A stretch of DNA of 8,327 bases, from positions 1-8,327 of the forward strand of contig CAMHDC010000039.1 of the NCBI GenBank assembly GCA_946183765.1. The letters are read 5' to 3'. Under the pieces are notes generated by a model. That model saw only the letters and a program-made list of their open reading frames with translations. It made no database searches and was not told the DNA's origin. This document shows, piece after piece, positions 1 to 4,810 of the stretch. The position numbers and the translations under genes were made by a program. Origin of the DNA: an uncultured Clostridia bacterium. Lineage in GTDB: Bacteria; Bacillota; Clostridia; Christensenellales; CAG-138. Numbering within the stretch: the first letter of the stretch is position 1; every line of letters starts with the position of its first letter.

Positions 1-435
1 GTCCGTGAACAGGGGTTCCGCCAGGCATTTGTCGTAGAGGTCGCCGTCGATCCGGTGTATCTTGTACCCCGGGGGCAAGGCCGCCGCCAGCCGTTCAAGC
101 TTTGCTCGGTCGAAGGTCGTGTCCTTGCGGATGGCGTAGCGGGTCCACCGCTGGGCCTTTGGGAAGCAATCCTCGATGAGCTGCGCCCAGGCCTCCGTCG
201 GGGGCACCAAGATGACGAACCCCTTGGGCTTCCCCTCCGCCACCAGTTCCCGGTCCGGTTCTCCGGCCAGGAAGGCGAAGTCCGCGAGATGCGCCATGGC
301 GGAACTGGGCTGCTCCAGGTCGGTCACGTAGATTTTGCTGTCCATCATCCCCTGCAGGCAGGAGGCGATCATGGAATCCTCCATGCCCGCGAACAGGGGC
401 GCGGCCTTCGATCTGTCCTTCAGCTCGACGACCAT
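1..435 (-). CDS. ZmaR-type GNAT acetyltransferase, N-terminal part (cut by window edge)
   Basis: The reading frame is open from an ATG at 435 to base 1, giving 145 residues with no stop, so the C-terminal part lies outside the window. The segment with LFAGMEDSMIASCLQG (residues 13-28), then KIYVTDLEQPSSAMAHLADFAFLAGEP, resembles the GNAT_acetyltran family (PF12746), which includes the zwittermicin A resistance protein ZmaR. Members are usually about 250-270 residues, so roughly half is seen. The acetyl-CoA binding motif would be in the missing half. They are presumed cytoplasmic acetyl-CoA-dependent N-acetyltransferases, but most have no known substrate. The start is supported by AAGGAG overlapping the upstream stop codon, with AAAGGA closer in. 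The gene begins 8 bp after the GNAT/serine hydrolase fusion gene and is very likely co-transcribed and translationally coupled with it. Family assignment is fairly sure; a resistance role is inference from family and context. Confidence 0.82.
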   Translation of the reverse strand, partial: MVVELKDRSKAAPLFAGMEDSMIASCLQGMMDSKIYVTDLEQPSSAMAHLADFAFLAGEPDRELVAEGKPKGFVILVPPTEAWAQLIEDCFPKAQRWTRYAIRKDTTFDRAKLERLAAALPPGYKIHRIDGDLYDKCLAEPLFTD

Positions 436-443
436 GTTGTCCT

Positions 444-1934
444 TTACTCCTTTGCGTTTTTGTAGATCTCGCAGGCGATGTCGTTCATCCCTTCGTCGGC
501 CGCTGCCGTGACGTTGTTGTACATCACGGCGACGCAGACGTCCTTCTTGCGGGAGAAGGTCCAGCTGGTCAGAAAGCCCCAGTTTTCTCCCGTGTGGCCG
601 GCGACGCTGTCCTGGCGCGCCTTCGATTTCCAGACGTCCAGGCAAAGGCCGTAATCGTCCATGATGGGCGTCATCATGCGCCGGGCGGTCTTCTTCTTCA
701 GCAGGCCGCCCTTGCGGTAGCTCTGCGACAGGGCCAGGCCGACTTTCACCAGCTCCGTGGGCGTGGACCAAAGGCCCGCCGCCGCGTGCTCGGGATAGTA
801 GTGATAGCCGTGGGCCGGGTCCTCCTTTTGGGCCAGCCGCCAGCCGAAGGCCGCGTTCCCCACCAGCGCCTCGTCCAGGGGCTGAAAAAAGCCGGTGCGC
901 TTGAGGCCCAGGGGCTCCGCCACCTCCTTCTGGAAGGCGTCCCGGAGGGTGGTCCCGGTGATGCGCTCAAAGGCCAGCTGCGCCAGGGTGATGCCGCCGC
1001 CGGAGTACATGTGCTGCTTCCCATAGGGCCGGATACGGCGGATGCGGGGGGTGTTGCCCTTGCCCGAGAGCACGTCCTCCAAGCTGAGGGGCTCGTGGGC
1101 GGCCGGATAACCCGGGAAGCCGTGGACGTTGTACCCCGCCGTGTGGGAAAGCAGGGCGGCGAAGGTCACCGGGCCCTTCTTCACGAATTCCGGCACCACG
1201 GCCGAGATATCCGCGTCGAGATCGATCTTCCCCTTGTCCACGTAGCGAAGGAGGGTCAGGGCGAACATGGGCTTCGAAACGGAGCCCGCCTGGAAGAGCA
1301 TGTCCGGGTTCACGGGGAAGTCTTGGCCGTATCGGCCGCTGCCGGCGCAGTAGGTGCTCAAGTCGCCGTCGCTGTCCGAAACGGCGATGCTGACGCCGTA
1401 GCCCTTCCTGCCTTTGATCCGCATGGCCTTGTCCACGTCCACGCCGTAGAAGTTCTTGACGATCCGGTTGGGGCCCTTCAGCATCCGCATGAGGACGGCT
1501 TCGTCGTCGTCGATGATGCCGGTCTCCCGAAAGCCCGCCTTGTGATAGAGGTGCAAGCCCCGCTTGTTCTCCGGCTCCGTGGAAAGAAAGAGCCGGTCGG
1601 CGCCGTTCGTTTTGAAATAGCGGACGATCTCGGCCAGGGCCGCCTGGCCGTAGCCCTTGCCCTGCTCGGTTTGGTCGATCATGAACCGCCAGAGCCAGTA
1701 GCGGTCGTCCTCGTCCTCGTCTTCAGGATTGAATACGAACATGCAGAAGCCCACCAGCTTCTCATCTGCATAGATGGCAAAGGGCCGGGCCACGCCGGGC
1801 TGCTTGGCGTTGGCCTCGTCTGCCTGCCGCAGGGAAACGTCGTTGGGTGCCACGAAGGGCTGGTTCTCCCGGACGGACAGGGCCAAGACGGCCTCCCGGT
1901 TATTATCGTCCACGGGTCTCAATTCTGTTTTCAT
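444..1934 (-). CDS. GNAT acetyltransferase fused to a beta-lactamase-family serine hydrolase
   Basis: A 496-residue two-domain protein. Residues 1-152 are a GNAT N-acetyltransferase: the acetyl-CoA loop QGKGYG is at 91-96, followed by LFLSTEPENKRGLHLYHKAGF (115-135), as in polyamine and aminoglycoside-type GNATs. Residues about 160-495 are a serine hydrolase of the Beta-lactamase family (PF00144). The nucleophile motif SVSK is at 218-221, LLSHTAGY at 261-268, the second motif is YSG (310-312) instead of the usual YxN, and HTG (447-449) stands in the KTG/HxG position. No signal peptide or membrane segment is visible, so both domains should be cytoplasmic, which is unusual for a penicillin-binding-like fold. 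The ATG at 1934 is chosen because GGAAGGAG lies 6 bp upstream; the longer frame to 2048 overlaps the preceding gene and has non-protein-like sequence. The hydrolase domain may be an esterase or peptidase rather than a true beta-lactamase. Domain calls are firm; substrates are unknown. Confidence 0.9.
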   Translation of the reverse strand: MKTELRPVDDNNREAVLALSVRENQPFVAPNDVSLRQADEANAKQPGVARPFAIYADEKLVGFCMFVFNPEDEDEDDRYWLWRFMIDQTEQGKGYGQAALAEIVRYFKTNGADRLFLSTEPENKRGLHLYHKAGFRETGIIDDDEAVLMRMLKGPNRIVKNFYGVDVDKAMRIKGRKGYGVSIAVSDSDGDLSTYCAGSGRYGQDFPVNPDMLFQAGSVSKPMFALTLLRYVDKGKIDLDADISAVVPEFVKKGPVTFAALLSHTAGYNVHGFPGYPAAHEPLSLEDVLSGKGNTPRIRRIRPYGKQHMYSGGGITLAQLAFERITGTTLRDAFQKEVAEPLGLKRTGFFQPLDEALVGNAAFGWRLAQKEDPAHGYHYYPEHAAAGLWSTPTELVKVGLALSQSYRKGGLLKKKTARRMMTPIMDDYGLCLDVWKSKARQDSVAGHTGENWGFLTSWTFSRKKDVCVAVMYNNVTAAADEGMNDIACEIYKNAKE

Positions 1935-1953
1935 ACCGGTCTCCTTCCGTATA

Positions 1954-2229
1954 TCAACTGTGTTCCTGCTTGTTCTGTTGCCGCAGGATGCGCTGGATGC
2001 TCTTTTGGGACAGCGCAAAGCGGAGGGACAGCTCCTTTTGGCTCGCACCGCTGAGCCAGGCGTCGTAGATGCGCTGGTTCCGTTCCTGAAAGAACGCCTT
2101 CGACGATGTGCCGTTCCCCCATGCCTGCTTGTGTTTGGTTGGGATATAGATAGACTTCCCGTCTATATAGTGCTGGATAGCTTCGATCAATTCCTTGGGC
2201 AGCACCTGGTCTGCCTTGATATAGCTCAT
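1954..2229 (-). CDS. CD3324/Mor-like small HTH regulator
   Basis: A 91-residue protein matching the pattern of the CD3324 family of small clostridial DNA-binding proteins. The N-terminus reads MSYIKADQVLPKELIEAIQ, then a YIDGKSIYIP strand (21-30), a conserved Trp (37) with Gly, and a helix-turn-helix at about 54-83 (YDAWLSGASQKEL, then FALSQKSIQRIL). The family resembles the C-terminal HTH of the phage Mor activator and is presumed to bind DNA, but no target is known here. GGGAGG stands 6 bp before the ATG. It is the first full gene of the operon, 19 bp before the fusion gene, so it may regulate its own operon, the divergent MATE gene, or both; that is inference. The dyad at 2257-2291 and the region between the divergent promoters are candidate binding sites. 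Family recognition is by memory of conserved positions. Confidence 0.85.
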   Translation of the reverse strand: MSYIKADQVLPKELIEAIQHYIDGKSIYIPTKHKQAWGNGTSSKAFFQERNQRIYDAWLSGASQKELSLRFALSQKSIQRILRQQNKQEHS

Positions 2230-2256
2230 ACTGGTCCTCCCATAACAATAGGAACC

Positions 2257-2291
2257 GTCTGAGCTTAGGATTCATGGATTTAAGCTCAGAC
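2257..2291 (-). promoter_or_regulatory. Perfect 11-bp inverted repeat in the leader of the HTH/GNAT operon
   Basis: The arms GTCTGAGCTTA (2257-2267) and TAAGCTCAGAC (2281-2291) are perfect reverse complements around a 13-nt loop. In the transcript the first arm contains the last codon and stop of the leader ORF. A weaker outer pairing is possible between AACAAT at the leader start (2316-2311) and ATTGTT (2249-2244), which ends 2 nt before the GGGAGG site of the HTH gene. No U-run follows, so this is not a canonical intrinsic terminator. Two readings are possible: an RNA hairpin coupled to leader translation, or a DNA operator for the CD3324-type protein. Confidence 0.6.
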
Positions 2292-2312
2292 CGTCAAGAA
2301 CCTCACGATCAT
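2286..2312 (-). CDS. Putative 8-residue regulatory leader peptide
   Basis: An ATG at 2312 opens an ORF encoding MIVRFLTV and ending in TGA at 2288-2286. It is preceded by AAAGGAGG at 2328-2321 with an ideal 8-bp spacer, one of the strongest ribosome binding sites in the window. It lies about 37 bp downstream of the transcription start predicted from the 2384-2356 promoter and 56 bp before the HTH gene. The last codon and stop overlap the first arm of the 11-bp stem at 2257-2291, so a translating or stalled ribosome would keep that stem from folding. Leader ORFs before resistance genes (erm, cat, some ABC-F genes) work this way, but I do not recognise this peptide as a known stalling sequence. 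The alternative is a chance ORF or a remnant of a lost gene. No expression evidence is available. Confidence 0.55.
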   Translation of the reverse strand: MIVRFLTV

Positions 2313-2320
2313 TGTTTTAG

Positions 2321-2328
2321 CCTCCTTT
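2321..2328 (-). promoter_or_regulatory. Strong Shine-Dalgarno site for the leader ORF
   Basis: The minus strand reads AAAGGAGG here, an 8-base match to the 16S rRNA tail, 8 bp before the ATG at 2312. No larger gene starts within reach, so this site points to the 8-codon ORF as really translated. Confidence 0.7.
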
Positions 2329-2355
2329 CTGCAGATTTCGTATGGCCTTTGATTC

Positions 2356-2384
2356 ATTATATATGCCTGCTGTGCGGCGCGCAA
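2356..2384 (-). promoter_or_regulatory. Promoter of the HTH/GNAT-hydrolase/GNAT operon
   Basis: On the minus strand TTGCGC (2384-2379) is followed after exactly 17 bp by a perfect TATAAT (2361-2356). Transcription would start near 2349, giving a leader of about 120 nt before the HTH gene that contains the small ORF and the stem-loop. The -35 matches the sigma-A consensus only in TTG, but the same hexamer and spacing recur at two other promoters in this window. Confidence 0.7.
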
Positions 2385-2437
2385 CCTCAAAAACGGATAG
2401 AAAAGAACTTGCGCCCTTTTCCCGCGAAAACTGGGGC

Positions 2438-2466
2438 TTGCGCTGGGGAAAAACCTCCGATATAAT
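2438..2466 (+). promoter_or_regulatory. Promoter of the MATE efflux gene
   Basis: TTGCGC (2438-2443), a 17-bp spacer and a perfect TATAAT (2461-2466) form a sigma-A-like promoter divergent from the operon promoter at 2384-2356, with 53 bp between the two -35 boxes. The expected start point (about 2472-2474) coincides with the ATG at 2474. Confidence 0.72.
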
Positions 2467-2473
2467 ACGGCCC

Positions 2474-3949
2474 ATGGAAAACATTCGACAGAACAAAATG
2501 GCCACCGCGCCGGAGGGGCGGCTGCTCCTCTCCATGGGCTGGCCCATCATCGTCTCCATGCTGGTGCAGGCTCTCTACAACATCGTGGACAGCGTGTTCG
2601 TGTCCCGGCTCTCCACCCTGCACCCGGACCAACTGACCCATATCCTGGGGGACCTGTACGTTCCCGGCACGGAGAGCACCATCGGCGACAAGGCCCTCAA
2701 CGCCCTCTCCACCGTGAACCCGCTCCAGATGCTCATGATCTCCGTGGCCGTGGGCACCGCCGTGGGCATGAACTCTTTGATCTCCCGCAGGCTCGGCGAG
2801 CAGCGGGGCGAGGACGCCAACCGGGCCGCGGGCAACGGCCTGGTGGTCCTGATCATCAGCTCCCTCTTCTTCACCTGCATCGGCCTGTTCCTCTCCGGGG
2901 CCTTCATGAACTGGCAGGACAACGACCCCATCGTCCGCCTCTTCGGCCGGGAGTACATGACCATCTGCCTGTCCCTCTCCGTGGGCGTCTTCCTCTCCGT
3001 GGGCATCGAGCGGATCATGACGGCCCAGGGCCGGACCATGGTGGCCATGATGATGCAGCTCACCGGCGCCCTGTCCAACATCGTCCTGGACCGCGTTTTC
3101 GTGTTGGGCCTGGGGCCCATCCCCGCCATGGGCGTCACCGGCGCGGCCATCGCCACGGTGGCGGGCCAGTTCGCGTCCATGACGCTGGCCCTCGTCATGC
3201 TCACCCGCTCTAAGAGCGAGATACAGCTCCGGCGGCAGCATTTCCAGGTCAAAAAGCAGACCGTGAAGGACATCTACTCCGTGGGCGTGCCCTCCATCCT
3301 CATGCAGGCCGTGGGCACGGTGATGTACCTGGGCATGAACGGCATCCTGAAGGGCCTGGGGGAATACCATATGGCGCACCTGGACCCCGCCGTGAACTAC
3401 GTGGACGCCTACAAGAGCGCCTTCGGCACCTACTTCCGCCTTCAGTCCGTGATCTTCATGCCGGTCTTCGGCCTCAACAACGCGGCCATGAGCATATTGG
3501 GCTATAACTTCGGCGCCCGGAACAGGAAGCGGTTCATGCGGGCCTACGGCATGCTGACCTTGTTCTGCGCCGTGTTCATGATCGCGGGCACGGCCCTCTT
3601 CGAGCTGGGCGCGCCCACCCTCATGGCGCTGTTCGCCGTGTCTGACTTCACCTACGGCGTCACCGTCACCACCATCCACATCATCGCCTGGGGCTTCGTG
3701 TGCGCGGCCGTGGGCATCTCCATGGGCACGGTCTACGGTGCCACGGACACCGGCGTCTACGGCATGATCACGTCCCTCGCCCGGCAGCTCTTCATCCTGC
3801 TCCCCGTGGCGTACCTCATGGCCACCCTGACCCACCGCATCGAGGCGGTCTGGTGGGCCTTCCCCATCGCGGAGTTTACCCATCTCATCATCGCCGCTCT
3901 GCTCATGCTCCGGCTGTACCGCCGAAAGATCAAGCCGTTGGAGGAATGA
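2474..3949 (+). CDS. MATE family efflux transporter
   Basis: A 491-residue integral membrane antiporter of the MATE family, which exports cationic drugs or metabolites in exchange for Na+ or H+. The N-terminus (NKMATAPEGRLLLSMGWP at 7-24, then SMLVQALYNIVDSVFV to 43) is typical of clostridial MepA/DinF-like pumps. The mid-segment around 201-232 (SNIVLDRVFVLGLG, then GVTGAAIATVAGQ) and MPVFGLNNAAMSILGYNFGARNRKR (329-353) are family signatures. About 12 hydrophobic segments can be read. Two oddities: an extra polar loop at about 46-75 after the first helix, and Arg where LDP is common (LDR, 205-207). The ATG at 2474 is preferred over the longer frame from 2342 because protein-like sequence starts there and the promoter lies inside that extension. 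There is no Shine-Dalgarno site before it, nor before the alternative ATG at 2498. Divergent placement suggests co-regulation with the acetyltransferase operon. Substrate unknown. Confidence 0.93.
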   Translation: MENIRQNKMATAPEGRLLLSMGWPIIVSMLVQALYNIVDSVFVSRLSTLHPDQLTHILGDLYVPGTESTIGDKALNALSTVNPLQMLMISVAVGTAVGMNSLISRRLGEQRGEDANRAAGNGLVVLIISSLFFTCIGLFLSGAFMNWQDNDPIVRLFGREYMTICLSLSVGVFLSVGIERIMTAQGRTMVAMMMQLTGALSNIVLDRVFVLGLGPIPAMGVTGAAIATVAGQFASMTLALVMLTRSKSEIQLRRQHFQVKKQTVKDIYSVGVPSILMQAVGTVMYLGMNGILKGLGEYHMAHLDPAVNYVDAYKSAFGTYFRLQSVIFMPVFGLNNAAMSILGYNFGARNRKRFMRAYGMLTLFCAVFMIAGTALFELGAPTLMALFAVSDFTYGVTVTTIHIIAWGFVCAAVGISMGTVYGATDTGVYGMITSLARQLFILLPVAYLMATLTHRIEAVWWAFPIAEFTHLIIAALLMLRLYRRKIKPLEE

Positions 3950-3960
3950 ACGATCTCTTC

Positions 3961-4101
3961 TGTGCCGCTTTTTCTTTTCAGTGAAAAGAAAAAGCGGCGC
4001 AAAAAGAAAAGCACAAGGATGAAAATGGGAGGTACAGCACGAAGCCATACTTCCCATTTGCGTTTCTTTTGGGTGCCTTTTCTTTACAAAGAAAAGGCAC
4101 A
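3961..4101. repeat. Composite palindromic intergenic element with three hairpins
   Basis: The gap between the convergent MATE and msrA genes is almost filled by three inverted repeats. First: arms 3964-3979 and 3983-3998, 16 bp perfect with a 3-nt loop, rich in T on one arm and A on the other. Second: arms 4023-4034 and 4048-4059, 11 of 12 bp matched, 13-nt loop. Third: arms 4073-4085 and 4088-4100, 13 bp. The outer ends are TGTGCC (3961-3966) and GGCACA (4096-4101), exact inverted repeats, and the outer hairpins have related CTTTTTCTTTTC-like arms. No target-site duplication is evident. It could be a MITE/REP-like repeat, a bidirectional terminator, or both. No U-run follows the stems, so termination would be non-canonical. 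Confidence 0.7.
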
Positions 4102-4108
4102 AATGTTT

Positions 4109-4603
4109 TCAATCCTTCCTCTCCAAATGCATCATCTTCGCCGGGATGTGGCAGTAGCCGCCGGGGTTCTTGTCCAGATACTTCTGGTGGTACTCCTCGG
4201 CGGAGAAGAAGTTCAAAAGGGGCAGCAGCTCCACTTTAAGGGGCGCGCCCACCTTTTTCTCCTCCGCGGCGAAGGCGGCCCGTATGGCCGGAAGCTGGTC
4301 GTCGCTCGTATAGTACACGCCGGTCCGGTACTGGATCCCCTCGTCCTCCCCCTGCCGGTTGACGGAGAGGGGGTCGATCACCAGGAAATAGAGGTCCAGG
4401 AGCTTGTCAAGGGACAGCTTCCCTTCGTCGTAGTCGATCTTCACCGTCTCGGCGTGGCCGCTGTTTCGGCACACGTCCTGATAGCTGGGCGCGGCGTCGG
4501 GGCCGTTGGCGTAGCCCACCTGGGTGGCGATCACCCCCTCGAACTGATCGAAAAACTTCTGCATGCCCCAAAAGCAGCCCCCGGCCAGATAGATGGTTTG
4601 CAT
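4109..4603 (-). CDS. msrA: Peptide-methionine (S)-S-oxide reductase MsrA
   Basis: A 164-residue cytoplasmic enzyme that reduces methionine-S-sulfoxide in proteins and as free amino acid, repairing oxidative damage with thioredoxin or a similar reductant. The catalytic Cys10 lies in the signature GGCFWG (8-13). Other conserved MsrA blocks are VGYANG (29-34), GHAETVKIDYD (49-59), DPLSVNRQGEDEGIQYRTGVYY (77-98) and AEEYHQKYL (135-143). Cys45 and Cys151 are candidate resolving cysteines. The length fits a stand-alone MsrA with no fused MsrB domain, and no msrB is in the window. The ATG at 4603 has GGAAGGGAG upstream with an 8-bp spacer and its own promoter. It is convergent with the MATE gene, so it appears monocistronic. 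Confidence 0.96.
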   Translation of the reverse strand: MQTIYLAGGCFWGMQKFFDQFEGVIATQVGYANGPDAAPSYQDVCRNSGHAETVKIDYDEGKLSLDKLLDLYFLVIDPLSVNRQGEDEGIQYRTGVYYTSDDQLPAIRAAFAAEEKKVGAPLKVELLPLLNFFSAEEYHQKYLDKNPGGYCHIPAKMMHLERKD

Positions 4604-4633
4604 GAAACGAACTCCCTTCCGTTGATGGAAGAC

Positions 4634-4662
4634 AGTATATCATTTCCCGGCCGTCTTGAAAA
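4634..4662 (-). promoter_or_regulatory. Extended -10 promoter of msrA
   Basis: The minus strand has TTTTCA (4662-4657), a 17-bp spacer ending in TGA, then TATACT (4639-4634). TGn directly before the -10 is the extended -10 motif and would offset the weak -35. The RBS and ATG follow within about 30 bp of the -10 box. Confidence 0.65.
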
Positions 4663-4752
4663 GGGGTCGTCGAAGGACGGCGAACCCCCTCCCCTGCCGA
4701 CATGCGGATGAAAACCGCCTGTTTCCGCAGCCGTCGATCAGCGATTTTGGTC

Positions 4753-4781
4753 TTGCATTTTGGCAAACGGTTTGATACTAT
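4753..4781 (+). promoter_or_regulatory. Likely promoter of the ParB-like/BMP operon
   Basis: TTGCAT (4753-4758), 17 bp, then TACTAT (4776-4781), overlapping an alternative GATACT. The match is moderate, but the TTGC -35 and spacing agree with the other promoters here. A start near 4788 leaves a leader of about 22 nt containing AAAAAAAGG before the ATG at 4811. Confidence 0.5.
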
Positions 4782-4810
4782 AGGGCGATTTGAAAAAAAG
4801 GTACGCATAT

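Noticed and set aside
1935..2048. N-terminal extension of the GNAT/hydrolase ORF
   Set aside because: It overlaps the HTH gene, is rich in Arg, Ser and Cys without domain similarity, and the ATG at 1934 has an excellent RBS.
594..2054. Long plus-strand ORF (486 codons) opposite the GNAT/hydrolase gene
   Set aside because: It is antisense to a gene with clear domain motifs and a good RBS; its translation is low-complexity, rich in Val, Gly, Ala and His, as expected from GC-rich codon bias.
2292..2297. TTGACG on the minus strand as a -35 box for a second operon promoter
   Set aside because: At 16-18 bp downstream there is no acceptable -10 hexamer, and the bases are explained by the leader ORF.
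2342..2473. 44-codon N-terminal extension of the MATE ORF
   Set aside because: It spans both divergent promoters, has no RBS, and its sequence is unlike MATE N-termini, whereas the typical family start appears from 2474.
2387..4102. Long minus-strand ORF (571 codons) opposite the MATE gene
   Set aside because: Its sequence is dominated by His, Gly, Asp and Glu with no recognisable domain, and it crosses both promoters and the hairpin block; it is a shadow of the pump gene.
4663..4688. GGGGTCG and CGAACCCC as a hairpin upstream of msrA
   Set aside because: The pairing needs a bulge and lies at and upstream of the msrA -35 box with no evident role; likely chance in GC-rich DNA.
4790..4810. 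TTG start giving seven extra residues on the BMP fusion protein
   Set aside because: It would sit on the predicted transcription start with only a weak upstream AGGG, while the ATG at 4811 has AAAAGG at acceptable spacing. It cannot be fully excluded.
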